This document shows, piece by piece, positions 45,058 through 54,468 of a DNA stretch of 64,000 bases. The notes beneath the pieces were generated by a model. It made no database searches and was not told the origin of the DNA. It worked only from the letters and a program-made list of their open reading frames with translations. Source of the stretch: UBA60 sp964587885 (GTDB lineage: Archaea > Thermoplasmatota > Poseidoniia > Poseidoniales > Poseidoniaceae). Numbering within the stretch: the stretch's first letter is position 1; the number at the start of each line of letters is the position of its first letter. The position numbers and the translations under genes are program-made. Location: the NCBI GenBank assembly GCA_964587885.1, contig CAZPME010000002.1, positions 90,649 through 154,648 on the forward strand. Reading direction: 5' to 3'.

Positions 45058-45942
45058 TCAAGGAGCGCCAAGGGCGATGAGTGATTGCATCAATTGGTCG
45101 GTAAATTTACGACAAAGGTGAGCGTGTTCAGCGCGAATTTCTGCTTCACTACCTGCAGCAACAGTGGCTAGGCTTTCTGGAGTATGATTGCCACCATGTG
45201 GCGAATTGAGCCATTCCAGCCATGTAATACCCTTTCCGAAGTTAAATTCCGCACCGCGCCATAATTTCGGAAACTTGCCGATTTTTGGAGCCATTATTTC
45301 ACGGGTACCATGGTGGCCGACAGGAAAAACTGGAACTTTAGGTAGCGAGGCCGCGATTCTAGCCACGCCGGTTTTACCTTTGAGAATAAATGGCGCTTCC
45401 GTTCGTCGTGAACGGGTCCCCTCGGGAAAAATCCCCAGTGCATGCCCTGAGTTGAGAATATCGATTGCTGTCGCCAAAGCATCACTAGCACCCGTTTCAC
45501 GAGCGGTCTCAATTTGGCCGGTTGAACGCATGAACCAAGCGGTATGTCTACGCTTGAAATGATCGTCTTTGGTAAGATAGTAGGTGAATCTGCGACCGCC
45601 AGTGATAATGAATAGCGGGTCGACGTGTGAAAGATGATTACCTGCAAAAATCGCTGGCCCGCGCTTTGGAAGATGATTCAAACCGATCCATCGCATTCGC
45701 ATTAGACGCATTAATGGTTGAGCGCTCCAGCGCAGAAAACTGTAGAACCACGGCTTAGCAATGTTCCTCCCAGTACCCTTGATACCGGCCGTATCCGAGA
45801 TTTCTAACCATGCCTTGGCTAGCTCACTGCTTGCGCTCACAAAGATACGGGCGAATCTTCCGCCATTTGTATTTCTCGCTGAAACTGAGCCACCGACATT
45901 CACTTGAGAGCCTTTCACCTCAGCCCGACATGAGCCCGCCAC
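45058..45942 (-). CDS. plsC: 1-acyl-sn-glycerol-3-phosphate acyltransferase-like (PlsC family)
   Basis: Membrane-bound acyl transfer to a lysophosphatidate-type acceptor. The catalytic NHLSHVD (HxxxxD) and acceptor-binding FPEGTRSRR are intact, with a hydrophobic segment upstream. The start is unclear: GTG 45942 would overlap the divergent gene starting at 45930, and GTG 45840 is a better spaced alternative. PlsC makes ester-linked membrane lipids, while archaea use ether lipids; bacterial-type acyltransferase homologues have been noted in Marine Group II genomes. It leads plsC-thyA-folA. The substrate is unknown. Confidence 0.85.
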   Translation of the reverse strand: MAGSCRAEVKGSQVNVGGSVSARNTNGGRFARIFVSASSELAKAWLEISDTAGIKGTGRNIAKPWFYSFLRWSAQPLMRLMRMRWIGLNHLPKRGPAIFAGNHLSHVDPLFIITGGRRFTYYLTKDDHFKRRHTAWFMRSTGQIETARETGASDALATAIDILNSGHALGIFPEGTRSRRTEAPFILKGKTGVARIAASLPKVPVFPVGHHGTREIMAPKIGKFPKLWRGAEFNFGKGITWLEWLNSPHGGNHTPESLATVAAGSEAEIRAEHAHLCRKFTDQLMQSLIALGAP

Positions 45943-47186
45943 GCATTTTGATTGTACCTCATATTGTCGCGCTCATCCTGCTTTCGACAATTAGTATTCC
46001 TGCGGTTTGTGCAGGTGTGACAGGAGATGTCGAGAATTGGGAGGAGGATGGATGGTTGAAAACCAAGATAGCAACCGATAGATTAGCCGCCGGTGATGAA
46101 TTTGGCTGCTATGGATTCCCTGGATATTCATGGCAAGCTAATGCTGGAGATGTGGCCAGCGCCTGCCGAGATTACTTGACAGAAAGAATAGCTGCTAGCC
46201 GCTGGAGTGATAATCCGGTTTCAATTTACACTCCTGATGATTTGAATTATGCTGACCATGAAGCAATTTCTAACCTTGGATTTTCAGTCCATGGTGATAA
46301 TACCGGCTTGCCTGGAACTGCGTGGCATTCTGCAAACGACACTCCAAGTTTTGCCGAAGATTGGTACAATCTTGGCCGCCGCGGCGGAAGCATAGAATCG
46401 GTAATCGCTGACCAAAATATGGTGGAATCCGAGGCCCAACAAGGGGGTCTACTAAACTTCTATTGGATCGGCCGTGTAAACGATGCTAGTGTGCGACATG
46501 ATGGCGATTTAGTAGATTGGCTTGAGGGCAGTGATGGCTGGTCAACAACCTGGGGTGAAGCGTGGTCATATTGGGCCAGTCAGCGCTGCTATGAGTTAGA
46601 TTATGAGGCTTCTATAGAATCTGGCGAGCATGGAATTACCTTTCAGTTCATGCGGCCAGAAAGTTGTATCGCACAGGATTCTAGAGTTTGGCCAGTGCCC
46701 TTGACTTGGGTTTTTGACCTCAATGATTCAATAGTTGAAAGGGTAGCCAATGGAACAGTTGAATTGTCTACCTTTGATGGAACTGAGAAGATATTGAATA
46801 GTGGTTGGTGGCAAGATGGTAATTTGCTATATCTGACAGTGAGACCCAATATCCAAGTTGAAATCATTACAACCGAAGCAGTAAGTGATTTTGATATTGT
46901 CGGAGTAAGTGAGAATTTCAATAATCGCTCTTTTGCCTTTACCATTGCTGGTCATTCTACCGAAGACCTCTTTCAGTGGTCAAAGCGATATGATGATTCA
47001 AATTTGCGTTTTACTTGGTTAGTAATACCTCGGACTGGAGATAGCCCACTAGCGTGGCTTCCGGTGGTAGGAGTAATCGTCCTAATTGCTTCGGTTGCAG
47101 GGACATATTATTTGACCAAAAAAGATCAACATGGTCACAAGAAAATGGCAACAGAACTCGGAATAATTGGTGATGAATCAGAGTGA
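45930..47186 (+). CDS. Secreted protein with C-terminal membrane anchor
   Basis: About 418 residues from ATG 45930, where a good signal peptide begins (MSPPRILIVPH then a hydrophobic run ending AVCAG). The ectodomain of about 350 residues is acidic, rich in Trp and Asn, with several Cys (for example FGCYGFPG, VASACRDYL, SQRCYELD, RPESCIAQD) that may form disulfides. A single helix near residues 377-397 and a basic cytoplasmic end follow. It starts close to and divergent from plsC. No enzymatic motif is recognised. Confidence 0.72.
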   Translation: MSPPRILIVPHIVALILLSTISIPAVCAGVTGDVENWEEDGWLKTKIATDRLAAGDEFGCYGFPGYSWQANAGDVASACRDYLTERIAASRWSDNPVSIYTPDDLNYADHEAISNLGFSVHGDNTGLPGTAWHSANDTPSFAEDWYNLGRRGGSIESVIADQNMVESEAQQGGLLNFYWIGRVNDASVRHDGDLVDWLEGSDGWSTTWGEAWSYWASQRCYELDYEASIESGEHGITFQFMRPESCIAQDSRVWPVPLTWVFDLNDSIVERVANGTVELSTFDGTEKILNSGWWQDGNLLYLTVRPNIQVEIITTEAVSDFDIVGVSENFNNRSFAFTIAGHSTEDLFQWSKRYDDSNLRFTWLVIPRTGDSPLAWLPVVGVIVLIASVAGTYYLTKKDQHGHKKMATELGIIGDESE

Positions 47187-47196
47187 TATTACCTAC

Positions 47197-48327
47197 TTAC
47201 CCACTGCTAAGAAAAACTCCTGCATTGGCCAAGTGATTTTCTGCTAAGGGCAATAATTCCTGCCATACTTGTTCAGGAGCATGAACGCCTAGAGGTATTG
47301 TCCCTGCTACCATAGCCTCTACCGCGGCTACTGTAACCAATCCAGTGGTACGCGCCATCGATGACCATCCACTCTCGCCGGCATCGTATAATCGGGCTCG
47401 CCAATCACTGTTCTCTCCCCTCACCAAAACTGTAAGGAGCGTCATTTCGGGACGAGATGGGTCAAATTTCCAGTGCTGATACAATTCCTCAAGAGTTTCT
47501 TTACGGCGCAATGGGCTTAATGCACCAGAATCACGGAGTTGTATGAAACGGTCAATATGGTTAGGCCAGCGCAGCGTATATTCGAGCATATTAGGGCAAT
47601 CAAGGTCGAGCAAACTACGCAAACCGTCGGTCAAAAAAGCCTCGAGTTCTCCGACTTCGTCGTCGACAATATGACGCCGACCGAGCGCTTTTTCTTGGCA
47701 ATTAATGCCATCGATGCGAATACGGGCTGGGCGCTCATATTCGGCAATGACGTCGCTAGGAGAAAAAGGCGCCATGTATGACCAATTGGAATCAGATTGC
47801 TGGGGTATGCCACCGACTTTGATTTCAACCGACTGTGCGGCTTCGCCATTTTGGCGTAGTAATTCAAGCGCTTTTGCGACCCAGAGGTTTGACAATCCCG
47901 GTGCAACTCCGACATCAAAAAGCATTGTTGCACCGCACTGTTTGGCCAAATTATCGTATTGACGGGGGTCAGATAATGTGAACGCCAAATCGACGATTCT
48001 AGCCCCACGCTCGAGTAAGGGCAAACGGACTTTGTCACCGAGTTCCCCTGGAAGAAGGTTAACCCAAATATCTGCTTGGGAGGTATCAAGAGATGATGTT
48101 TGCAAGGCAGATTGTGGCAATGTTTCAACTCCAATTTCAGTAGCCCATTGTAGTGCCTTTGAATCAATATCGACCAAAGTAACGGAATGGCCGAGTTCAT
48201 GCAATTGCGCTACTACAAGTTTGCCAACAAGTCCTCCACCTAAAACTCGGATTCGCTGACCATCCTTATTTGCGCTGAAAGAACCCCTTTGGGCTTCACC
48301 CAAGAACACTCTCCCCTCTCCGCTCAT
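47197..48327 (-). CDS. Saccharopine dehydrogenase-like / lysine 6-dehydrogenase-type protein
   Basis: NAD(P)-binding oxidoreductase, about 376 residues from ATG 48327 (TTG 48336 also possible). The Rossmann loop is VLGGGLVGKLV, with acidic residue VDID ending beta2. FDVGVAPGLSN and the late LEYTLRWPNHID follow the saccharopine dehydrogenase/lysine 6-dehydrogenase family, which acts on lysine-derived imines. The exact substrate is not determined. It is divergent from trpS, with 81 bases between the starts. No other lysine genes are nearby. Confidence 0.75.
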   Translation of the reverse strand: MSGEGRVFLGEAQRGSFSANKDGQRIRVLGGGLVGKLVVAQLHELGHSVTLVDIDSKALQWATEIGVETLPQSALQTSSLDTSQADIWVNLLPGELGDKVRLPLLERGARIVDLAFTLSDPRQYDNLAKQCGATMLFDVGVAPGLSNLWVAKALELLRQNGEAAQSVEIKVGGIPQQSDSNWSYMAPFSPSDVIAEYERPARIRIDGINCQEKALGRRHIVDDEVGELEAFLTDGLRSLLDLDCPNMLEYTLRWPNHIDRFIQLRDSGALSPLRRKETLEELYQHWKFDPSRPEMTLLTVLVRGENSDWRARLYDAGESGWSSMARTTGLVTVAAVEAMVAGTIPLGVHAPEQVWQELLPLAENHLANAGVFLSSG

Positions 48328-48408
48328 GGTCGGCAAACCCTAGTGGAGGCATTTGAGAGTGGCGAAGCCTTCATCCGCAGTAGTATGCCCCGAAGGGGTG
48401 GGAAGAGT

Positions 48409-49791
48409 ATGGGTGAGGAACTTAGAATCGACCCATGGTCTAGCGCCCAATCGACAGATTATAGCGAAATAATTGCCAAATTCGGCTTACAATCGCTTGA
48501 CGGCTTGGATTTACCCAACCCCTCACATCTACACCGGCGTGGTTTGGTTTTCGCCCATCGTGACCTTGACCAAGTTCTTGATGCTAGGGCCAAGGGAGAA
48601 AGTTTTGGTGTTCTGACCGGTTTAATGCCAAGTGGGCGAATGCATTTGGGTCACAAAATGGTAATCGACCAAATTTCATGGTTCCAGTCACTGGGTGCCG
48701 ATGTTACTATCGCTGTGGCCGATCTTGAATCTAATGCAACTCGAGGGGTTTCCCTCGCTGATGCTAGGCGAGTTGCACTGGAGGAATATGTGGCAAATTA
48801 TGCCGCACTTGGATTACTTGCTGACAATACGAATGTGTATTTCCAGTCGAGTCGACCGATAGTGCAAAAGATGGGTTTTACTCTAGGAAAAAGAACCAAT
48901 TTGAGTGAGTTTGAAGCAATCTACGGATTCAGCGGCGAGACCAATTTGGCTCATGTTCAAGCACCTTTGGTTCAGGCTGGAGACATCCTTCATCCAATGC
49001 TCGATGAATACGGTGGCCTGCGACCAATTGTTGTACCAGTAGGTGTGGATCAGGACCCGCATCTTCGATTAACTCGTGGTCTAGCGAGCAAGAGCAATTG
49101 GTTCAATCTTAAGTCCCGTAAGGGAGGTGGATTAACGATCGGCTTGTCGGTTCAGGATGATAATGCAGCCGCAATGGGTGTTCAGGCTGATGGCAAACTC
49201 GACCGTACTGCCCGCCAATCTCTAATTGATTCAATTGTAGCAGCATTATCTAATCTTGGTTATGCCGATATATTGCCCAATGCGAAACATGGGTCGATTC
49301 AGATTCCTTCAGCAACCAATGTTGACCGAAGAAGTATCAAAATGGCGCTGCTTGGAATTGAGCGCAGTCTCGGCGGGGTTGGATTATTGCAACCAGCAAG
49401 CACCTATCACAGATTTGCAGTTGGCTTGAACGGAGATAAAATGTCATCTTCACAACCCAATACTACAATTTTCCTTTCAGATTCAGCTGAGGATGTTGAA
49501 CGGAAAATAAAGCGGGCATTTTCAGGTGGACAGCCCACATTAGAAGAGCACCGCCGCTTGGGTGGAAATCCTGATATTGATGTCGCCTATCAATACATGA
49601 TGTATTTCTTTGAGATGGATGATTCATATCTTGCAGAAATAAATTCAGACTATCGGTCTGGAAAAATGTTGGCTGGAGAAATGAAGCAACTTTGTATCGA
49701 CCGTGCTCAGGATTGGCTGTCAAACCATCACGAATTGCGGCAGCAAACCGCCCACTTAGTTGACGAATTCCTTGCTCCGGATGCGAAATGA
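48409..49791 (+). CDS. trpS: Tryptophanyl-tRNA synthetase
   Basis: Class I aminoacyl-tRNA synthetase that charges tRNA-Trp, 460 residues from ATG 48409, starting GEELRIDPWSS as in archaeal TrpRS (the frame upstream of it looks non-coding). The HIGH motif appears as PSGRMHLGHK and the second signature is GDKMSSSQPN. GDILHPMLDE and PVGVDQDPHLRLTR are family blocks. It is of the archaeal/eukaryotic type with an N-terminal extension before the catalytic domain. Confidence 0.95.
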   Translation: MGEELRIDPWSSAQSTDYSEIIAKFGLQSLDGLDLPNPSHLHRRGLVFAHRDLDQVLDARAKGESFGVLTGLMPSGRMHLGHKMVIDQISWFQSLGADVTIAVADLESNATRGVSLADARRVALEEYVANYAALGLLADNTNVYFQSSRPIVQKMGFTLGKRTNLSEFEAIYGFSGETNLAHVQAPLVQAGDILHPMLDEYGGLRPIVVPVGVDQDPHLRLTRGLASKSNWFNLKSRKGGGLTIGLSVQDDNAAAMGVQADGKLDRTARQSLIDSIVAALSNLGYADILPNAKHGSIQIPSATNVDRRSIKMALLGIERSLGGVGLLQPASTYHRFAVGLNGDKMSSSQPNTTIFLSDSAEDVERKIKRAFSGGQPTLEEHRRLGGNPDIDVAYQYMMYFFEMDDSYLAEINSDYRSGKMLAGEMKQLCIDRAQDWLSNHHELRQQTAHLVDEFLAPDAK

Positions 49792-49853
49792 TTCTTTGAA
49801 AAGAGCCTCATGTATTCGAATTATTGCAAATCACGATTATCATGAGTCGATAA

Positions 49854-50444
49854 TCACGCCGTGAATATTGCAGGGTCAGGGCCAACAGGGAGGCTAGCGA
49901 GTTCTTCATTGGTCAAATCTCGAGGTATCGCTTCGGCATGCAATATTTGGCTATGGCCGCGTGGGTCAAGGAGTTCAATGCTGACAGGCTGAGAAAAATC
50001 CCCATTCATTATACTGTTAAGTCGGGATAGCATTTCGGCGCACTCGGCTATTTCAGATGCTGAATGTTCCGGTGAAAAATCAGCAGATACCATTTCAATT
50101 ACATCGACAAAGCGATTCATCACGCCTTCGACATTGGAGACGTAACCAGCATTACTAGTGCCTGGGTTAACCTCCAAATCCAATTCCGGTATACAGATTG
50201 TACATGAAGAGGAGCGTACAACTCTTGTTCGTAGAATTTCTTCATCATCAACTAGGATATTCCACCCATTAGGCTTAGCTCCATCAGCGGGAATAAAGTC
50301 GGTTTGCCGCCAGCCACAATGATCGCAAAGCAAGGTAACTTGAGTGTGTTCTCCGAAATATGGTATCTCGGCCGAATGAGAGCGCATTTTCAACTCACCC
50401 TCTACACTACAAATTGGGCAAGGCATCGCAACTTCTGAATCCAT
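49854..50444 (-). CDS. ZPR1-type zinc finger protein
   Basis: A 196-residue archaeal ZPR1-domain protein. Zn-binding Cys are CPIC and CDHC (about 30 residues apart), then EIPYFGEHTQ, RVVRSSSCTICIPELDLEVNPG and a YVSNVEGVMNRFVD segment, which match the ZPR1 zinc finger plus A-box. Eukaryotic ZPR1 binds elongation factor 1A; the archaeal role is not settled. It starts 12 bases downstream of the SepF-like gene stop on the same strand. Confidence 0.85.
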   Translation of the reverse strand: MDSEVAMPCPICSVEGELKMRSHSAEIPYFGEHTQVTLLCDHCGWRQTDFIPADGAKPNGWNILVDDEEILRTRVVRSSSCTICIPELDLEVNPGTSNAGYVSNVEGVMNRFVDVIEMVSADFSPEHSASEIAECAEMLSRLNSIMNGDFSQPVSIELLDPRGHSQILHAEAIPRDLTNEELASLPVGPDPAIFTA

Positions 50445-50456
50445 GTGCTCACCTAA

Positions 50457-51176
50457 TCATGCTTCGACAACAAAAGACTCGGTTTCAACTCCACTTATTC
50501 CTCGACATCCAGGTGGCAACAAAAGCAATCGTGAATCAGTCAACTGAATTATTTGCCCCCCGATGTCGCCTTCAATGAAGGTTGACAATTTGTCAATAGC
50601 CAGAGAAAATTCAGTTTCACGACTAATTATCTTCGTTAATTCGACGATAACTGCATCGCCATCACTGACCCAGTCGAGAAGTTGGGAAACTCCTGCAATC
50701 TCATGTAGAATGCAACGATGAAACATCATCTTGCCCATTTCCTCTGAAATGGGGGGGTCGGGAAATAGTTCAGCCAAATCGTGGTAATTCACGTCAGTAG
50801 CCGGAGGGCGATTCACCGTCACTCCAGCACTTGGCATGTCAAAAGTTCGTAATGGAGATGGGCCGCGTACATTATCAGATAGTTGCACTGAAGACGAACT
50901 AACGACTTCTCCGGCGAGAGAATGTTCTTTTTCAACACTATTAGGCGGAATAGAATCTTGCGTTATATCCGGCGTCAAAGCACCCTCTTCTGTTGGAGTT
51001 GGAGACAATTCAACACCATCGGTTTCTTCATCCACTGGTTGTTGTTCTGGTGTTTCATCCAGTTTAGATGAGCGCCCAATTCCACTGGCTTTAGAAACAG
51101 CATTACGAATCGCCGCAAAAGCATCAAGCGACGACTGCTGTTTGCCGTCATCCCGAGGAGACTTCTTCCTCGCCAT
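50457..51176 (-). CDS. SepF-like cell division protein, probable
   Basis: A 239-residue protein (ATG 51176, opening MARKKSPRDD). Residues 1-130 are low-complexity and Ser/Glu-rich. The last 90 residues carry a SepF-like core: VSDGDAVIVELTKI, then helix AIDKLSTFIEGDIGGQIIQL and the final strands RLLLLPPG, the arrangement of archaeal and bacterial SepF. In archaea SepF tethers FtsZ to the membrane. The long disordered N-terminus is longer than usual and no clear membrane helix is seen. FtsZ-like protein is encoded at 4.5 kb. Confidence 0.6.
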   Translation of the reverse strand: MARKKSPRDDGKQQSSLDAFAAIRNAVSKASGIGRSSKLDETPEQQPVDEETDGVELSPTPTEEGALTPDITQDSIPPNSVEKEHSLAGEVVSSSSVQLSDNVRGPSPLRTFDMPSAGVTVNRPPATDVNYHDLAELFPDPPISEEMGKMMFHRCILHEIAGVSQLLDWVSDGDAVIVELTKIISRETEFSLAIDKLSTFIEGDIGGQIIQLTDSRLLLLPPGCRGISGVETESFVVEA

Positions 51177-51473
51177 ACAGGGTGGAAGTAAGCATGGCTC
51201 ATGAACGTGTGCCATCATTTACAAGAAATTGACGAGGAAGACGTAGATTTTGATAATTGATAAGGACTAATGAATATCTCAGCCGTTTTGCTACTGCAAT
51301 TCACAGTCAAAACACAAATCAACGCATATTCTGGTATTACTGAAATCCTTCAACTTCGTTGTCGTCGGGTTGATAAGGGTCAGTCAATTGGCAACCTCAA
51401 GCCTCAAGTGCTGTCGCTATAGTCGTCTCTTTGCTGAGACGCCGAGTACGCCAGCGAGACGGCTAAACTGAAC

Positions 51474-52124
51474 ATGGAGTTGAAAAAGATGGTAATGGAA
51501 ACAGGAAAAGAACACGCCAAGACTGGAACCAGCACCCTTGGTATTTGCTTTGCAGGTGGGGCTGTTGTCGGGGCAGATCACCGAGCAACAATGGGCCATT
51601 TTATCGCTAATAAATCGGTAAAGAAACTATTCCAAATCGATGAAAATCTTGCATTGACCACTGCTGGTTTGGTCGGCCATGCCCAAAGTCTGTCTCGAAC
51701 CTTGGCCGCTGAAACCACACTCTACCGTCTCAAGCGTGGCAAGCCAATGACTGTTGAAGCAGCCGCGACTCTGACCGCAAATATCCTTCTTGGCCGACCT
51801 TATTGGGTACAATTACTAATCGTTGGATGCGATGAGTCCGGACCAAGCGTTTACTCAATTGATGGAGCCGGTGGTTCGATTCCTGATGAGTATTGTGCAA
51901 CCGGTTCAGGCTCTCCATACATGTACGGTGTGCTTGAAGATGGTTTCAAGTCCGGAATGACACAAAAGGGCGCTCTTGCACTTGCAGCTAGAGCGCTTTC
52001 GGCTTCTGGACAAAGAGATGCTGCAAGTGGAAATGGCATGGATTTAGCCGTAATAACCAAAAAGGATGGATTCCGCCAGTTAACTGAGAGCGAGGTAACA
52101 GCTCTCGTAGCTTCGTTGAAGTGA
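51474..52124 (+). CDS. psmB: Proteasome beta subunit
   Basis: Catalytic N-terminal nucleophile hydrolase of the 20S proteasome, 216 residues. The propeptide ends at G18, so the mature chain begins with catalytic Thr19 (GTSTLGI). GAVVGADHRATMG (catalytic Asp), NKSVKKLFQI (catalytic Lys) and CATGSGSPYMYGVLE are typical. The roughly 300 bases upstream hold no gene; they are A/T-rich and may contain the promoter. It is 88 bases upstream of fttA. Confidence 0.96.
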   Translation: MELKKMVMETGKEHAKTGTSTLGICFAGGAVVGADHRATMGHFIANKSVKKLFQIDENLALTTAGLVGHAQSLSRTLAAETTLYRLKRGKPMTVEAAATLTANILLGRPYWVQLLIVGCDESGPSVYSIDGAGGSIPDEYCATGSGSPYMYGVLEDGFKSGMTQKGALALAARALSASGQRDAASGNGMDLAVITKKDGFRQLTESEVTALVASLK

Positions 52125-52212
52125 AAATCATTTTCCACCCTTATTTTTGGGGATTCCTAGCCTTCGGGCACAGGGTGATTTTCAATAGGCGTGGGCAATT
52201 GGAAGAGAGACT

Positions 52213-54117
52213 ATGCGTTTAACATTCAAAGAAATCCGAGATCAGATTGGCAAAATTGTACCCAAGGATATTGAGTATGAAGTTAGTTTAGAGGCTGCAA
52301 GCATTGCTATCGTGACCAAGACACCAGAAAAATTTGGTGGCGGAGATGGATTGGTGGGCAAGATAGCCAAGACCGTCAAACGTCGAGTAGTCATTCGCCC
52401 AGACCCGAGCATCATGCTTTCGGAAAATGAAGCACTCGATATTATAAATGAGATAATTCCGGCCGAAGCCGAAATTACTGACACTTGGTTTGATGGAGCG
52501 ATTTCAACCGTCATCGTTCATTGTCGAGATCCTGGAACAGCAGTTGGAAAGCGAGGTGCAAACCTCAAGGAATTGCGTGATCGTATCGGCTGGTTAGTAA
52601 ATGTAGACAGGACACCACCTTTGGAATCTAAAACAGTACATGATTTGCTAGGATATCGTTGTTCACAAAGTGATGAGCGCAAGAAATTACTCAAGGAATT
52701 TGGCTTGAATATTTATCGGCCAAAACGTCCGGGCTCAACTTGGGTTCGCACTACTGCTTTGGGTTCATATCGCGAAGTGGGGCGGGCTTGTCACTATTTG
52801 ACGACTAATGAATCCCGAGTTATGGTCGATGTTGGAGTCAATATCGCCAGCGATACCGACCCAATGCCATACTTTAACGCCCCAGAGGCGTTGCCATTGG
52901 AGAAACTCGATGCTGTTGTCCTCACCCATGCACATTTAGACCATGCTGGAATGCTTCCTGTCTTGTTCAAATATGGCTTCAAAGGTCCAGTATATTGCAC
53001 TCCACCTACTCGAGATTTGATGTTGTTATTACAATCGGATTATCTCAAGGTTAGCGCGGCTGAAGGCAAGCGCCCGCCCTACGAGATGGAGCACATCCGC
53101 GAGTGTATCAAGCACGTCGTCGATGTCGATTGGAATGAGACTACCGACATTGCCCCCGATGTCAAGTTAACCTTCCACAATGCCGGTCATATACTCGGCT
53201 CATCCTCAGTTCACCTTCATATTGGCGACGGCAAGCATAATATCGTATATTCTGGTGATATGAAATTTGAAAAATCCTGGCTTTTTGATGCCGCTAGCGT
53301 TAGATTTCCACGGGTTGAAACCTTAGTGATAGAATCTACCTATGGTGCGGCTGGAGATTTCCAGCCGACTCGGGAAGAAGCGACGCAGGAACTGCAAGAT
53401 GTGATCCGTCGGACACTTGCCCGCAACGGCAAAATGATGTGTCCAGTATTCGCGGTTGGACGTAGCCAAGAAGTAATGATTGCAATCGACGAATTATTCC
53501 GTAGCGGAGAAGTCGAGCCATGCAATGTATATCTTGATGGAATGATTCAAGAAGCGACCGCAATCCATGCTACTCATCCTAAATATTTGACCTCAACATT
53601 GCGCCGGAGTCTAATGCAGGATGATGACACTAATCCATTCACAAGTCCGTGGTTCAAGCAAGTTCAAGGCCGAGATATGCGCGAGTCTATCGTTCTCGAC
53701 CCATCGCCATGTATCGTTCTAGCAACATCAGGGATGATGAGTGGTGGGCCAATAATGGAATATTTCCGTAATTGGGCCGCGGCCGACCGAAATTCTCTAT
53801 GTTTCGTAGGGTACCAGGCAGAAGGAACTCTTGGGCGACGATTACAGAAGGGATTTGGCGAAGTCCCGTTGAAAATTGATGGCCAGACACAAATGGTCAA
53901 GGTTGCATGTGAAATGATGACGATTGATGGGTTTAGTGGACATTCAGACCGTAAACAATTAATCGATTATTTTGAGCAGATGAGCCCGAAGCCGAAAAAC
54001 GTAATTTGCCATCATGGAGATTATCACAAGTGCAATGAATTAGGTCATTCTTTACGTGAAAAATTCCGAGTTCGAACTTGGGCGCCGAAAAATCTCGAAA
54101 CCGTCCGATTGGTCTAG
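52213..54117 (+). CDS. fttA: aCPSF1/FttA, KH-domain metallo-beta-lactamase ribonuclease
   Basis: Archaeal termination factor and RNA nuclease, 634 residues. Residues 1-145 carry two KH-like domains (GKRGANLKEL KH loop). The metallo-beta-lactamase domain has HAHLDH, encoded at 52927-52944, GHILGSSSVHL, then a beta-CASP domain with GRSQEVM and LATSGMMSGGP, and the final histidine motifs GHSDRKQL and CHHGDYHK. These are the metal ligands for RNA cleavage at U-rich sites that ends transcription. It starts at ATG 52213 after a ggaagagaga stretch. Psm and ftt genes are adjacent in many archaea. Confidence 0.97.
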   Translation: MRLTFKEIRDQIGKIVPKDIEYEVSLEAASIAIVTKTPEKFGGGDGLVGKIAKTVKRRVVIRPDPSIMLSENEALDIINEIIPAEAEITDTWFDGAISTVIVHCRDPGTAVGKRGANLKELRDRIGWLVNVDRTPPLESKTVHDLLGYRCSQSDERKKLLKEFGLNIYRPKRPGSTWVRTTALGSYREVGRACHYLTTNESRVMVDVGVNIASDTDPMPYFNAPEALPLEKLDAVVLTHAHLDHAGMLPVLFKYGFKGPVYCTPPTRDLMLLLQSDYLKVSAAEGKRPPYEMEHIRECIKHVVDVDWNETTDIAPDVKLTFHNAGHILGSSSVHLHIGDGKHNIVYSGDMKFEKSWLFDAASVRFPRVETLVIESTYGAAGDFQPTREEATQELQDVIRRTLARNGKMMCPVFAVGRSQEVMIAIDELFRSGEVEPCNVYLDGMIQEATAIHATHPKYLTSTLRRSLMQDDDTNPFTSPWFKQVQGRDMRESIVLDPSPCIVLATSGMMSGGPIMEYFRNWAAADRNSLCFVGYQAEGTLGRRLQKGFGEVPLKIDGQTQMVKVACEMMTIDGFSGHSDRKQLIDYFEQMSPKPKNVICHHGDYHKCNELGHSLREKFRVRTWAPKNLETVRLV

Positions 54118-54417
54118 TCAAAGGGGCAAGTCGAACCCATCTTCTAGTGGGTCAGGCAAACCGTCGTTAGATTGTTGTTGGAATGTAGTATTTTCAATGT
54201 TGACCTTTTTGTCGCTAAGAACTCCTACAGTTGAGCCGTTTTTCTTTTCATCTTCGGCATCTCTAAATGCGGTACTGAGAACCAGTATCAAGATGATTGC
54301 AGAAAGCAAAAAATACCCCATCCAAGGGCTTGTGGCAACTGAACCAGACAGGAAAAATGCTGCCATTGCTAGTGCAACTGCCCCTCCAATCACCACAGTC
54401 CGGAAAACATTCTGCAT
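54118..54417 (-). CDS. Small membrane protein
   Basis: About 99 residues from ATG 54417. Two hydrophobic helices lie near residues 7-27 and 31-50, then a soluble acidic tail of 45 residues. It converges with fttA with no gap, and its start is 51 bases from the divergent decarboxylase-like gene. No family is recognised. The longer frame upstream (to 54576) overlaps the neighbour and is not credible. Confidence 0.6.
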   Translation of the reverse strand: MQNVFRTVVIGGAVALAMAAFFLSGSVATSPWMGYFLLSAIILILVLSTAFRDAEDEKKNGSTVGVLSDKKVNIENTTFQQQSNDGLPDPLEDGFDLPL

Positions 54418-54468
54418 GGAGGTCGCTCTACCGCCTTCTTGATGAACCCCACCGCTACGTGAGTAGCC

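Noticed and set aside
47631..48200. 189-codon minus-strand frame
   Set aside because: Out-of-frame shadow of the saccharopine dehydrogenase-like gene.
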